DNA of 64,000 nt from Paralimibaculum aggregatum (GCF_030270585.1 NZ_BSYI01000014.1:1-64000); one strand, 5' to 3'. Positions 17,434 through 29,909 are shown, counted from the stretch's first letter. Numbers and translations: made by a program. The notes: generated by a model not told the origin, from the sequence alone.

Positions 17434-18260
17434 CGCCGCGCCTCGGCAGCCATCGCCAGCCGGCCATCCTCGCCGCGGATCCAGAGCGCGAGCCCCTCGC
17501 CCTCCTCGCGCGCGCAGGCGGCGAAGCGCTCGCCGGCGAAGACCGGCGCGGTGGCGCGGAAGGCGAAGCTCCGCGGCGGCCCCATCAGCTCGCCGGTCAG
17601 CTCGAGCAGCAGCGTCGCGAGCAGCGGCCCGTGCACCACCAGCCCCGGATAGCCCTCGACCCCGCGGGCATAGTCCGCGTCGTAGTGGATCCGGTGGCCG
17701 TTGAAGGTGAGCGCCGAGTAGCGGAACAGCGCGGTGGCATCGAGCGACCAGACCCGCCGCGCGGTCTCGTCGCCGCGCGCCGGCGGCGGCGCCGGGGCCG
17801 GGCTGCCGGGCGGCGGGTCCTCGCGATAGACGATGTCCTGCTCCTCGACCGCGGCGAGCCCCGCCGCGCCGGTGATCTCGTGGCGCAGCGTGACGAAGGT
17901 GAGCGCGCCGGAGCGGCCCGCCTTCCCGGCGATCCCGGCAACCGTGGTCAGCTTCTCCGCCGGCGCGCCGAGCGGCAGCGGCGCGTGCAGCGTCAGCCGC
18001 CCGCCGGCCCACATCCGCCGCGGCTGCGCCGGCCGCGGAAACAGCCGCCCCGGCAGCGGATGCCCGTCGGCCCCGAGCGCGGCGCGCGGCGCCGCCTCGC
18101 GGAAATGCATCCAGTGCCAGAGCGGGGGCAGCGGATCGCCCGGCCCCGGCTCCGGCCGCGTCAGCTCGAGCGTCGCGATCAGCGCCGCCGCGGCCCAGGG
18201 GTCCATCGCGTCGACCCGCCGCTCGCTCGCCTCGATCCGCCCGCCTTCGGCTGGGGCCAT
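17430..18260 (-). CDS. HTD2/mesaconyl-C4-CoA hydratase-like protein
   Basis: A 276-residue hot-dog-fold acyl-CoA or acyl-thioester hydratase with two tandem domains. The second half has the motif LFRYSALTFNGHRIHYDADY followed by YPGLVVHGPLLATLL, typical of MaoC-like (R)-hydratases of the HTD2 and mesaconyl-C4-CoA hydratase group. The first half has PPLWHWMHFREAAP and RRMWAGGRL, as in that group. It could act in dicarboxylic acid or acyl-CoA degradation; no other enzymes of such a pathway are next to it. AAGGAGG precedes the ATG. Confidence 0.75.
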   Translation of the reverse strand: MAPAEGGRIEASERRVDAMDPWAAAALIATLELTRPEPGPGDPLPPLWHWMHFREAAPRAALGADGHPLPGRLFPRPAQPRRMWAGGRLTLHAPLPLGAPAEKLTTVAGIAGKAGRSGALTFVTLRHEITGAAGLAAVEEQDIVYREDPPPGSPAPAPPPARGDETARRVWSLDATALFRYSALTFNGHRIHYDADYARGVEGYPGLVVHGPLLATLLLELTGELMGPPRSFAFRATAPVFAGERFAACAREEGEGLALWIRGEDGRLAMAAEARR

Positions 18261-18306
18261 GCCGCGCCTCCTTGCACCTGCCTGCGCCGAGCGCTAGGCA
18301 TATAGC

Positions 18307-18696
18307 ATGCGCAAGGGTCCGATCCAGAGCCTCGACCATCTGGTGCTCACCGTGGCCGATATCGACCGCACGGTGGCCTTCTACGTCACGCATCTCGGCA
18401 TGGAGGAGGTCCGCTTCGGCGGCGGCCGGCGGGCGCTCGCCTTCGGCACGCAGAAGATCAACCTGCACGCGGCGGGGCGGGAATTCGAGCCGAAGGCGGC
18501 GCATCCCCTGCCCGGCTCCGGCGATCTCTGCTTCCTCACCGCCGAGCCGGTGGCGGCGGCGCGGGCGCGGCTCCTCGCCGCAGGCGTCGCGGTGGAGGAC
18601 GGACCGGTGCCGCGCACCGGCGCCGCCGGGCCGCTCAGCTCGCTCTATCTGCGCGACCCGGACGGCAACCTGATCGAGCTCTCCAACCCGGCCTGA
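18307..18696 (+). CDS. VOC family protein
   Basis: A 129-residue protein of the vicinal-oxygen-chelate (glyoxalase/dioxygenase) superfamily. Two beta-alpha-beta-beta-beta modules are seen: SLDHLVLTVADIDRTVAFYV with the first metal-site His, and a C-terminal LYLRDPDGNLIELSNP with the last metal-site Glu. The His in KINLHAAG provides another ligand position. The substrate is unknown. It is divergent from the hydratase gene by 46 bp, with no clear RBS. Confidence 0.82.
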   Translation: MRKGPIQSLDHLVLTVADIDRTVAFYVTHLGMEEVRFGGGRRALAFGTQKINLHAAGREFEPKAAHPLPGSGDLCFLTAEPVAAARARLLAAGVAVEDGPVPRTGAAGPLSSLYLRDPDGNLIELSNPA

Positions 18697-19323
18697 CGGA
18701 CGGAGCGGACGGCGCCGCCGCCTGCCGCAAGCCGGCGCCTTGGCTTCGCCGCGGGATCGACCCGCAGGCAACCTGCCGGATCCCGGGGAACGACCCGCCG
18801 GATCGCGTCGTGGACATGCTCCGGGGCTGCCGGACCGGCATAGCGGTCACGCGCGTGGTCACGCGGCACCCGCGGACCGGCCCGGGATGCGCCCCGGCGA
18901 CGACGATCGCGGAGCGCCTCCATCGCCTCGCCGGGGAACCGAAGGCCGAGTTCTCCCGAATGGCCGGCATGCCGATGCACCTCGCCCCCCCAGGGCCCCG
19001 GCCTGATACCGGGCAGGGACCGGCCCGACCGTTTCGGTCGCCGGTAGGCGCTCGCAGGGCAGTCACTCCGCGCGCCCCTCGCCTCCGGCCGCCGCGGGCC
19101 GCTTCGGATCGCCGGGGCGCGGCTGTCGCTTCTGCCCGGCGAGCCTCGCCGGCGCATCTCCGCCAGCCCGGGCCCGTTCAGGCCGGACATTGCCGCCGAA
19201 GCTGCCATCGCGACGACGATCTCGGCGAAAACAAGCGATCTCCATCGCCGGGATGACCCCCCCGCCGGGCGCCGGCTCCATCTCCGGGCAACGGGAGCGC
19301 CCCTGCCGCGGGACCACCACTTC
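18697..19323. other. Non-coding stretch
   Basis: About 630 bp with no gene I can support. The reading frames are Arg/Pro/Ala-rich without start signals or family motifs. Fragments resembling the following 138-bp repeat (for example ATCGCCGGGATGAC near 19250) suggest that repeat decay extends leftward. Confidence 0.5.
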
Positions 19324-19588
19324 GCAGCGGAGGACCATCGCCTCGCCGCCTTCCGGCTGCCCGCCGCGCGCCGGGGCTTCGGTCGCGTGATCCGGGAGCC
19401 CTGTGGCAGCGATCATCCGGTCACCGTCCCGCCCCGGCGATGACGTCATCACCACCTGTCCGCAGCGGAGGACCATCGCCTCGCCGCCTTCCGGCCGCCC
19501 GCCACGGGCCGGGGCTTCGGTCGCGTGATCCGGGAGCCCTGCGGCAGCGATCATCCGGTCACCGTCCCGCCCCGGCGATGACGTCATC
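19324..19588. repeat. 138-bp tandem duplication with GATGACGTCATC palindromes
   Basis: Two direct copies, period 138 bp (19324-19461 and 19462-19588, the second cut short), with few differences. Each ends near a perfect 12-bp palindrome GATGACGTCATC (19439-19450 and 19577-19588). The period is a multiple of three, so the minus strand can be read as a 46-residue repeat, but no ribosome site or family supports translation. Confidence 0.8.
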
Positions 19589-19708
19589 GGCGCGGCGGTG
19601 CCACCCGTGCAGGCCCGCCGGCATCCGGGTGGGTGGGCGGGGGATGGCGGCGGGCCTGCGCGGCCGCCCGCGCCGACCGCCGCCGGGACCTGTGCCACTG
19701 CCTCTGCC

Positions 19709-20797
19709 TCAGCCCCAGGCCTTGGCGATCCTGGCGCCGATCCCGGCCACCTCGCGCAGGATGTCGAGCTGGTCCTTGCGGGCCTTCGCCGTCGAGGTCA
19801 GCGCCGCGCGCTCGCCGCGCAGTGCCGCGGTCATCTCCGCCAGCCCGGCCGACAGCTTCGCCTGCGCCGCCCTGACCCCGGCGAGATCGCCCACCGCCCC
19901 GGTCGCCTCGGCCGCCGCGGCGCGCCCCGAGGCCGCCGCCTTCAGCCGGCTCGCGAAACCGGCCGCCGCCTTGCGCTCGGCGGCGCCGAGCGCGCTGTCG
20001 CCGGCCTGCCGCGCCGCCTCCGCCGCCTGGTCGCGCAGCGCCCGCGCCGAGGCCCGCATCGCCAGCGCCTCGGTCTGCGCCGCATCGCCGGCCCGCTGCA
20101 TGGTCTCGATCCGCCGCGCCATCGCGTCGACGGCATCCTTCAGCGCCTTGAGATCCGCCTCCACCGCCTTGTGGGTGAGCGCGAGCTGGTTGAACGCCTT
20201 CTCCCGGTCCTCCACCGCCTTCCAGGTGGCCGAGACCGCCTTGCCGATGCCGGCCAGCGCCGCGAGCGCCGCCGGCACCCCGACCACCGGCGTGGTGGCG
20301 AGGCTGGCCAGCGCCGCGCCATAGGCGAAATAGGGCACCCTGGAGACCTTCTCGCGGGCCTTCTTCTCCGCCGCCTTCAGGCTTTCGGCATGCTCGCCGC
20401 GCTTCTCCTTCAGCGCCGCCTCCAGCGCCCGGCGCCGGGCCTTGGCGAACAGCGTCGCGGTCCACTTGTCCCACATCGCCGTGATGGCGTCGCTCTCCTG
20501 CCTGAGGAACCCGGTGAGATCGGCCTCGGAGCCGAGCCGGCCCTTCGCCGCCTCGGCCGCGACCACCCTGTCGAGCGCACGGCTCTGCGACTCCAGATCG
20601 GCGATCGCGCGGCACTCGGCCTCGAGCTTCTTCTGGAAGGTCTTCGCGAAGCCCTTGGCGTAGTCGGTCTTCGCCACCGCGCCCATCTCGAACTCGAACT
20701 CGAAACGCGCGCCCTCGAAGGTGACGACCTTGCCCTTGGAGGCCGCCAGCTCGCAGACACAGACGAGCCTGCTCCCGGAAATACTGCAGTCGAACAT
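19709..20797 (-). CDS. Unknown coiled-coil protein with central hydrophobic hairpin
   Basis: A 362-residue protein I do not recognise. A short beta-rich N-terminus (1-45, with CSISGSRLVCVC) is followed by long charged helices (about 45-155). A hydrophobic segment comes next (about 157-190, YFAYGAALASLATTPVVG then PAALAALAGIGKAV), then a second, Ala-rich coiled region to the end (200-362). There is no signal peptide. Two helical bundles around a hydrophobic hairpin recall alpha-helical pore-formers or membrane-remodelling proteins, but this is a guess from shape. AGGAGGAA gives a strong start. It stands alone beside a repeat-rich gap. Confidence 0.6.
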   Translation of the reverse strand: MFDCSISGSRLVCVCELAASKGKVVTFEGARFEFEFEMGAVAKTDYAKGFAKTFQKKLEAECRAIADLESQSRALDRVVAAEAAKGRLGSEADLTGFLRQESDAITAMWDKWTATLFAKARRRALEAALKEKRGEHAESLKAAEKKAREKVSRVPYFAYGAALASLATTPVVGVPAALAALAGIGKAVSATWKAVEDREKAFNQLALTHKAVEADLKALKDAVDAMARRIETMQRAGDAAQTEALAMRASARALRDQAAEAARQAGDSALGAAERKAAAGFASRLKAAASGRAAAAEATGAVGDLAGVRAAQAKLSAGLAEMTAALRGERAALTSTAKARKDQLDILREVAGIGARIAKAWG

Positions 20798-20860
20798 CGG
20801 GGTTCCTCCTGCTGCCCTCGGTCAGACGATCCGGCACGGGCGCGGGGAAAAGCCCCGCCG

Positions 20861-21547
20861 CTAGAGGCTGTCCTTTCCGCCATTGGCGGCGGACCAGGCG
20901 AGCGGCGCCTCGAGGAAGGCTCCCACCTGGTCGAGCACCTCGGGCGGGAAAGCCTGCCGTGCCCGCGCCTCCGCCAGCACCTCGGCCCATGTGGCCAGGT
21001 GATGTAGCGCGATGCCATGGCCGGCAAGCCGCTCCTCCACACCCTCGAACACGCCGTAGTAGAAAAGCACCAGCGTATGCGCGCATTCCGCCCCGGCCTC
21101 GCGCAGCGCGTCGACGAAGCTGAGCTTCGAGCCGCCATCGGTGGTCAGGTCCTCGACCAGCAGCACCCGCTGGCCCTCGGCCAGATGCCCCTCGATGCGG
21201 GCATCGCGGCCGAAGCCCTTGGGCTTCTTGCGCACATAGAGCATCGGCAGGCCGAGGCGCTCGGCGATCCAGGCGGCGAAGGGAATGCCCGCGGTCTCGC
21301 CGCCGGCCACCGCGTCGAAGCGCTCGTAGCCGGCCCGCGCCAGCACATGGGCGGCGGCATAGTCCATCGCCGCCGCGCGCAGCCGCGGATAGGAGATCAG
21401 CTTGCGGCAGTCGATATAGACCGGCGAGGCCAGCCCCGAGGTCAGCCTGTAGGGCGGGTCGGGGCGGAAATGCACCGCCTCCACCTCGAGCAGCATCCGT
21501 GCGACGTCGCGGCCCATCACCGCGGGATCGGGGGTGGCAAAGTTCAT
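20861..21547 (-). CDS. pyrE: Orotate phosphoribosyltransferase
   Basis: A 228-residue enzyme joining orotate and PRPP to make OMP in de novo pyrimidine synthesis. The PRPP-binding loop is [20 protein letters not shown]. Other family marks are [36 protein letters not shown] and [11 protein letters not shown] with the catalytic-loop Lys residues. The start overlaps the pyrC stop (ATGA), so pyrC and pyrE form one translational unit. Confidence 0.96.
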   Translation of the reverse strand: MNFATPDPAVMGRDVARMLLEVEAVHFRPDPPYRLTSGLASPVYIDCRKLISYPRLRAAAMDYAAAHVLARAGYERFDAVAGGETAGIPFAAWIAERLGLPMLYVRKKPKGFGRDARIEGHLAEGQRVLLVEDLTTDGGSKLSFVDALREAGAECAHTLVLFYYGVFEGVEERLAGHGIALHHLATWAEVLAEARARQAFPPEVLDQVGAFLEAPLAWSAANGGKDSL

Positions 21548-22602
21548 GACGTCTCGGTCTCCGTGATGTCCTCGGCGCGCCAGTGCAGCGGGAAGCCCGG
21601 GTCGAACACCGTGACCGGCCCGGCCCCGGTCTCGATCTTCGCGGGCGGCGTCCAGGCGGCGCCGCGGCTGAGCCGCACCCGGCCCGGATTGGGCGCGACG
21701 CCGTAGAAGGTCGCGCCGTGGCCGGCGACGAAGCCCTCGAGCCGGTCGAGCGCATCCGCCGCCTCGAAGACATGCGCCAGCACCGGCAGCGAGACCGGCG
21801 CGGTGAAGCAGCCGGCGCAGCCGCAGGCGGCCTCCTTGGCGTCGTCGGCATGGGGCGCGCTGTCGGTGCCCGAGAAGAAGCGCGGATCGCCGGAGGTCGC
21901 CGCCTCCACCAGCGCGGCGCGGTGGCGCTCGCGCTTGGCCACCGGCAGGCAGTAGTAGTGCGGGCGGATGCCGCCGGCGAGGATGTGGTTGCGGTTGATC
22001 ACCAGGTGATGCGTGGTGATGGTGCCGGCCATGCCCTCCTGCGCCCGCACGAAGGCGAGGCCCTCGGCGGTGGTGATGTGCTCGAGCACCACGCGCAGCC
22101 CCGGCACCCGGTCGCGCAGCGGGCCGAGCACGCGCTCGAGGAACACCGCCTCGCGGTCGAAGATGTCGATCTCGGGGTCGGTCACCTCGCCATGCACGCA
22201 GAGCGGCAGCCCGATCTCCGCCATGCGCTCGAGCACCGGCAGCACCTTGCCGAAATCCCGCACGCCGGAGGCCGAGTTGGTGGTGGCGCCGGCGGGATAG
22301 AGCTTGACCGCGGCGACCAGCCCGGCCGCGGCGGCGCGGGCGACATCCTCCGCATCGGTCGCCTCGGTGAGGTAGAGCGTCATCAGCGGCGTGAAGTCCG
22401 CCCCGGCGGGCAGCGCCGCGCGGATCCGCTCGCGATAGGCCGCGGCCTCGGCCCCGGTCACCACCGGCGGCACCAGGTTGGGCATGATCAGCGCCCGGCC
22501 CGCAACGGCGGCTGATTGCGGCGCGACGCCGGCCAGCATCGCCCCGTCGCGCAGATGCAGGTGCCAGTCGTCCGGTCGGCGCAGGGTGAGGCTGTCGGTC
22601 AT
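21544..22602 (-). CDS. pyrC: Dihydroorotase
   Basis: A 352-residue zinc enzyme that cyclises carbamoyl-aspartate to dihydroorotate. It opens [16 protein letters not shown] with the metal-binding HxH, followed by MPNLVPPV, the region [15 protein letters not shown] with the carboxylated Lys, LCVHGEV, and [13 protein letters not shown] with metal His residues, and ending with [20 protein letters not shown]. These are type II dihydroorotase features. The ATG at 22602 matches the E. coli N-terminus; another ATG 33 bp upstream is possible. Confidence 0.96.
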   Translation of the reverse strand: MTDSLTLRRPDDWHLHLRDGAMLAGVAPQSAAVAGRALIMPNLVPPVVTGAEAAAYRERIRAALPAGADFTPLMTLYLTEATDAEDVARAAAAGLVAAVKLYPAGATTNSASGVRDFGKVLPVLERMAEIGLPLCVHGEVTDPEIDIFDREAVFLERVLGPLRDRVPGLRVVLEHITTAEGLAFVRAQEGMAGTITTHHLVINRNHILAGGIRPHYYCLPVAKRERHRAALVEAATSGDPRFFSGTDSAPHADDAKEAACGCAGCFTAPVSLPVLAHVFEAADALDRLEGFVAGHGATFYGVAPNPGRVRLSRGAAWTPPAKIETGAGPVTVFDPGFPLHWRAEDITETETS

Positions 22603-22718
22603 GGGCAGGTCCGCTGGAGGTTTCGGCCGGGTCATAGCCGGTCCGGCGCGGGATGAAAAGCGCCGCGCGGGGTGCTAGGCTCGGGCAGACGGTGCCACCC
22701 GCCGGAGGAGGATCGCCC

Positions 22719-23492
22719 ATGTCCCGCCCGCTGCAGCTTTGTGCCCTGCTCGCCCTGCTGGTCTCCGGCGCCGCCGCGGCGGAGGAGCGGATGCGGCTGC
22801 TGCTGACCTTCGGCACCGCGCCATCGGTTGCGGCGGAGGTGGCGGCGGCGATGCGCGCCCGGCTCGACCGGCTGGGGGCGGAGGCCGAAATCGCGCCGCC
22901 CGGGCCGGACGGGCGCATCCGCGTCACGCTCGACGGGCCGGCGGAGGCAGAGGATGCCGTCGTCGCCGCGCTGCTCGCCGAGGGCCGGCTGGCCTTCCAC
23001 AGCCTGCCGGATTTCGCCGACGGGACCGGCGCCGCCTGCCCCGATCCGCTGCCGCACGGGCTGATCTGCCTGACGGATCTCTCGGCGCCGCCGCAACCCT
23101 GGCTGTTCGACGCGACCCCGGCGCTGACGCCGAAGGAGATCGGGGCCGAGGCCAGCATCGACGGCGCCGGCCGGCCGGCGGTCTCGGTGATCCTCGGCAC
23201 CGCCGATGCCGAGCGGTTCTGCGCGCTCACGCTGCAGCATGTCGGCGAGCGGCTGGCGGTGGTCCATGGCGACCGGGTGCTGACCGTGCCGCTGGTGCAG
23301 GAGCCGATCTGCGGCGGCCGGATCCTGATCTCCGGCAGTTTCGGCGCGGCCGAGGCGGCGGCGCTGGCCGAGGCGATCGGCATGGCGCCCTATGCCGCGC
23401 CGGTCGCCTATCTCGAGAGCGTGCGGACCGAGGCGCCGGAGAGCGCATGGGGCGGCGTGATCGAGGGGCTGAAGACGCTCGGGCAGGACTGA
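22719..23492 (+). CDS. Stand-alone SecD P1-head-like periplasmic protein
   Basis: A 257-residue exported protein (signal peptide 1-21, ending AAAAEE). Its C-terminal half is like the head part of the first periplasmic domain of Sec[21 protein letters not shown], then [20 protein letters not shown] and [20 protein letters not shown]. Unlike SecD it has no membrane helices after the signal. The N-terminal half has a P1-base-like pattern ([20 protein letters not shown]). It may assist secretion in the periplasm, or only share the fold. GGAGGAGG precedes the ATG. Confidence 0.75.
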   Translation: MSRPLQLCALLALLVSGAAAAEERMRLLLTFGTAPSVAAEVAAAMRARLDRLGAEAEIAPPGPDGRIRVTLDGPAEAEDAVVAALLAEGRLAFHSLPDFADGTGAACPDPLPHGLICLTDLSAPPQPWLFDATPALTPKEIGAEASIDGAGRPAVSVILGTADAERFCALTLQHVGERLAVVHGDRVLTVPLVQEPICGGRILISGSFGAAEAAALAEAIGMAPYAAPVAYLESVRTEAPESAWGGVIEGLKTLGQD

Positions 23493-23582
23493 GCGCCGGC
23501 CGGACAGCGCGCCGGGGGGAGCTCGGCGGGCACATGGGGCGGCGGGCGCCCGGGGCCCTGCCCCCCCGCGCCCGCCCGAAGA

Positions 23583-26378
<2,796 letters not shown>

Positions 26379-26439
26379 AAGGGTCTCCTCACCGGCCTCT
26401 GACGGCCGGGCCTCGGGCGCCTCTGGGATGTTTGTTGCG

Positions 26440-26468
26440 CTTATACGACGCCGCTCTGATCGGGGCAA
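26440..26468 (-). promoter_or_regulatory. gyrA promoter
   Basis: On the minus strand TTGCCC (26463-26468) and TATAAG (26440-26445) are separated by exactly 17 bp, 62 bp ahead of the gyrA start. It is a good match to the vegetative sigma-factor consensus and the only AT-rich spot in this area. Confidence 0.7.
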
Positions 26469-27621
26469 CGGCAGGGGTGGTATGCATGGCGGCGAAAGCC
26501 GCCGTCGGGGCCGCCCGCCCCGGATGAAGGCGGCAGGGCCCGGCGGAAGCGTCCCGCCCCCGCGCTGCGCGAGGCCGTGGCCGCCGCCCTCGCCGACGGG
26601 CAGAGGCGCGTGCGGCAGGGTTTCGCCGCGCGGCCGGGCGGAAGCGGCGGCCGGCGCGGCCCGGCCATCGCCGCCATGCTCCGCCGGCACCGGTACGGCA
26701 GTCGCCCCGCACTCCGCCGTGCAGCCACCCTCCGGCTCCCCGGGGTGCCGCCGTGCCGCCGCCTCACCGACCCGGCGACACCCTTGTGCCGGAAGCTCTC
26801 GCAGGCCCCGAGCCGCATCACGCCCAGGCAACCCGAACAGCGGGGCGGCGAGCTTGCGGCAACCGCTGCCGCGGCGCTGCACCGCGCCGCGGCGAGGCGC
26901 GCCGTTCGGGCCGCTCCCGGATCCTGGCACGACCGACAGCACCGACCGCCGGGCGCTTCGCCGCCCGCGCGGTGCCGCGGCGGCCGGCACCGCGCCTCCC
27001 TCGCCGGGATCGCCAGCATCGCGGCCCACACCGTTGCCGTCCCGAGGCTCGGCCGGGCGGCCGTGCGCGGGAACCCGCGAGACCGGCCGACCGGTTGACC
27101 GCATCGGCGCCTTCCTGCCATCGGCCGCGAGCGCCCGGCCCTGGCAAACGGCAACCGCCTGACCCGTGCCCCGGTCCCTGCGCAAAGCCCGCTGCCGCCT
27201 CACGCCGGGAGCCCGGCAATGGGCGCGCCTCGTCTCCCGGCCGCCAGAGGCCCGGGAGCGCGCGGGCGGCAAGAGGGCAAACACCGGCATTGCCGTCGGA
27301 GCGCAGCGGATCGGCACGGGGCCGGCGGGGCCGGCGCCGATCCCTCGGCCCTCGAAAGCGCGCGCGGGCGCGGTTCGCGCGCGAGGTCCGGCACCCGAGG
27401 CGCTCCGATGGCTCGCGGCATCCCGCCCATGCGGCACGGCCCGGCCCCGCGGCGCTGCGGCCGGGTGCAGGGCGCGCGGCACTCCCGCCGATGCCGACCC
27501 ATTGGCGGGCCCGCGCGCCGGACTCCGGGCCGGGCCGCACGCCGCGCCGCGGATTCGCCATTCATTCGGGGCCGCCGCCGCCTTACCCTCAGGGAAAAAC
27601 AATCCCCCGGAGGACGTCCGA
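26469..27621. other. Long gene-free region upstream of gyrA
   Basis: About 1.15 kb between the divergent gyrA and DUF2270 genes. All reading frames are Arg/Pro/Gly/Ala-rich, lack ribosome sites and show no family. I see no tRNA, palindrome array or tandem repeat in it. Confidence 0.5.
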
Positions 27622-28329
27622 ATGCCCATCCCTGCCGCCGAACCGATCACCGATCCCAACCCCGAGCCCGGCACCGCGGCCCGGGGCTTCAGCTCGCCCG
27701 AGATGGGCGCCATCGCGCATCTCTATCGCGGCGAGGTCTACCGCTCGACGATCTGGCGCACCCGCCTCGACAACACCACCAACTGGGCGGTGGTCACCAC
27801 CGGGCTGGCGCTCTCGATCAGCTTCTCCTCGGCCGAGGCCTCGCCGCTGCCGCTGATCCTGGTCGGGCTCCTCGTGGTGGTGTTCCTGCTGCTCGAGGCC
27901 CGGCGCTATCGCTATTTCAACGTCTGGCGGGCGCGCTGCCGGCTGATGGAGACCGACATCTTCTCGCCGATGCTGCGCGGCGAGGGGGTCACGCTCGACG
28001 GGCGCTGGAACCGCATGCTCTCCGACGACTACCTGCAGCCGAAGTTCCACATCCCCTATGTGCTGGCGGTGGGGCGCCGGCTCCGGAAGAACTACGGCTA
28101 CATCCTCGCCGTGCAGGCGGTCTCCTACTACGGCAAGCTGGCGATCCACCCGGAACCAATCGACAGCCTCGACGCGCTGTTCGCGCGGGCCGCGGTGGGG
28201 CCGATCCCGGGGCTCTGGGTGGTGCTGGCGGGGCTCGCCTTCCACAGCGCCTGGATCGGCCTGGCCGTCGGCACCTGGCGGATGGAGCTGCACCGGCGCA
28301 GCCGCACCGCGCTGATCGCCATCGCCTGA
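27622..28329 (+). CDS. DUF2270 membrane protein
   Basis: A 235-residue integral membrane protein of the DUF2270 family. The family N-terminus is [20 protein letters not shown], followed by [20 protein letters not shown]. Membrane helices are at about 53-70, 76-93 and 195-215, with a cytosolic central part having [20 protein letters not shown]. The function is unknown. CGGAGGAC lies ahead of the ATG. It ends against a large hairpin and is convergent with ssb. Confidence 0.85.
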   Translation: MPIPAAEPITDPNPEPGTAARGFSSPEMGAIAHLYRGEVYRSTIWRTRLDNTTNWAVVTTGLALSISFSSAEASPLPLILVGLLVVVFLLLEARRYRYFNVWRARCRLMETDIFSPMLRGEGVTLDGRWNRMLSDDYLQPKFHIPYVLAVGRRLRKNYGYILAVQAVSYYGKLAIHPEPIDSLDALFARAAVGPIPGLWVVLAGLAFHSAWIGLAVGTWRMELHRRSRTALIAIA

Positions 28330-28336
28330 GGGCCGG

Positions 28337-28413
28337 CCCGCCCGGCACCGCGCCGCTCGGCGCGGACGGGTGGGCGGGCGGGGTCCGGGCCGAGCGGCGC
28401 GGTGCCGGGCGGG
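28337..28413. terminator. 25-bp perfect inverted repeat with G-quadruplex loop
   Basis: Arms of 25 bp, 28337-28361 and 28389-28413, are perfectly complementary (CCCGCCCGGCACCGCGCCGC at the left). The 27-base loop contains GGGTGGGCGGGCGGGG at 28368-28383, four G-runs with one-base loops, an ideal G-quadruplex motif on the plus strand. It lies between the convergent DUF2270 and ssb genes and probably blocks transcription from both sides. Confidence 0.8.
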
Positions 28414-28452
28414 GATCGGCGACCGGTGGGGCCGGGATCGGTGGGGCGGGGA

Positions 28453-28983
28453 TCAGAAGGGGATTTCGTCGTCCATGCCGCCGCCAGGACCGCCCGGGCC
28501 GCCGGAGCCGCCGCCATGGCCGCCGCCGCCGGACCGGCCGCCGCCATAGCCGCGGTCATCGCCGCCGCCGCCATAGCCGCGATCGTCGCCGCCGCCGCCC
28601 CCGCCATAGCCGCCACCGCCGCCGCCTTCGCTGCGGCCGTCGAGCATGGTCAGCTCCGACCGGAAGGGCCGCAGCACCACCTCGGTGGAGTAGCGGTCAT
28701 TGCCGTTCTGGTCCTGCCATTTCCGGGTCTCGAGCTGGCCCTCCACATAGACCTTCGAGCCCTTGCGCAGATACTGCTCGGCGACGCGGATCAGCGGCTC
28801 CGAGAAGATCGCCACCGAGTGCCACTCGGTGCGCTCGCGACGCTCGCCGGTCTCGCGGTCCTTCCAGTTCTCCGAGGTGGCGAGGCGGAGGTTGCAGACC
28901 TTGCCGCCGTTCTGGAAGCTCCGGACCTCCGGATCGCGACCCAGATTGCCAATCAGGATCACCTTGTTCACGCTGCCTGCCAT
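28453..28983 (-). CDS. ssb: Single-stranded DNA-binding protein
   Basis: A 176-residue SSB that coats single-stranded DNA in replication and repair. The OB fold covers residues 1-110: [54 protein letters not shown] Gly-rich disordered linker holds short repeats of GGGDDRGYG. The acidic tip DDEIPF is the docking tail for partner proteins. The start gives the standard N-terminus. The tail-end of the gene faces a large hairpin. Confidence 0.96.
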   Translation of the reverse strand: MAGSVNKVILIGNLGRDPEVRSFQNGGKVCNLRLATSENWKDRETGERRERTEWHSVAIFSEPLIRVAEQYLRKGSKVYVEGQLETRKWQDQNGNDRYSTEVVLRPFRSELTMLDGRSEGGGGGGYGGGGGGDDRGYGGGGDDRGYGGGRSGGGGHGGGSGGPGGPGGGMDDEIPF

Positions 28984-29088
28984 GGGCCGTCCTCTCCTCT
29001 GTCGGGCGTCTCGGGCGTTTGGCGCCGACCCTAGCGCGCCCCGCAGGCCGCGGCTAGACCGGGCAGCACCACCGGGCGGGCGCTCGGC

Positions 29089-29742
29089 TCAGTCGCCGCC
29101 GGCGGCGGCCGGGTCGTAGTGCCCCAGCACCCGGCGCGTCGCCGGGTCGAGCAGCAGGATGCGGCGCTGCACCCGGGCATAGATCATCCCCTCGGGCGGG
29201 CGGGGCAGGCCATAGGTGCGCCAGTCCAGCGTCACATGCGGCATGGCCGCGGGCAGCACGCTGCCGACCCGGAGCGCGGGCTCCCGCGACACCGCGCCCC
29301 GCGGCAGCAGGCGCATCCCGGGCGCCGCCGGATCGGGCGGACCCGCCGGCCGCGGCGACGCGGCGGGCGCGGCCTCATTCGCCTCAGGCGCCGCCTCGCG
29401 CAGCCGCAGCCGGGCCCGGTCGTCGCCGTAGTATCCATAGGGGTCATAGAGGTAGTAGCCGCGCCTCGGGCGCCGCCGGCCCCGGTCCCGCCCTCCGCCA
29501 TGGCCGCCGTCGCGGTCGCCGAGGCGCGGGCCCGGCTGCCCGGGTTTCGGGCCGCCGGCATCGTGCCCGGCATCGGCCCGGCCGCGCTCCACCGGCGCCC
29601 GGGGTGCGCCGACCGGAGCGCGGGCCTCCGCCTCCCGCTGCCCGGCGCCGCCGCCCGCCTCCGACGGCCATGCCGGCCCGCCCGCGCAGACCAGCGGCAC
29701 GAGCGCGACGGCGAGAACGTATCCGAGACGGCGATGCGGCAT
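29089..29742 (-). CDS. RcnB-like periplasmic protein
   Basis: A 217-residue exported protein. Signal peptide 1-27 (MPHRRLGYVLAVALVPLVC). A long low-complexity Gly/Arg/Pro/Ala region (28-150) contains RRGYYLYDPYGYYGDDRARL. The end has LPRPPEGMIYARVQRRILLL followed by DPATRRVLGHYD, the short beta module of the RcnB family, whose E. coli member affects nickel/cobalt efflux. No metal-efflux pump is nearby. The family call rests on the C-terminal 40 residues only. Confidence 0.6.
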   Translation of the reverse strand: MPHRRLGYVLAVALVPLVCAGGPAWPSEAGGGAGQREAEARAPVGAPRAPVERGRADAGHDAGGPKPGQPGPRLGDRDGGHGGGRDRGRRRPRRGYYLYDPYGYYGDDRARLRLREAAPEANEAAPAASPRPAGPPDPAAPGMRLLPRGAVSREPALRVGSVLPAAMPHVTLDWRTYGLPRPPEGMIYARVQRRILLLDPATRRVLGHYDPAAAGGD

Positions 29743-29909
29743 GGGACGGCCTCCTGCGGTGCTCCCGCGCCTCAGGATAGGGCACCGGCGCGGCCCTGCG
29801 AACCGGAAAGGCCGGCGCACCGCGGCTGGAAATCCCGCGCCCCGGAGGTTACCTCGGGGCGAGCCGGCCCGGCGCCCTGCCCCCTTCCGGCCCGGCCAGA
29901 GGAGCAGTC

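Noticed and set aside
19063-19698. Minus-strand frame encoding two 46-residue repeats
   Set aside because: The repeat period happens to be a multiple of three. Codon composition is unlike neighbouring genes, there is no ribosome site, and copies differ at random positions. Kept only as a DNA repeat.
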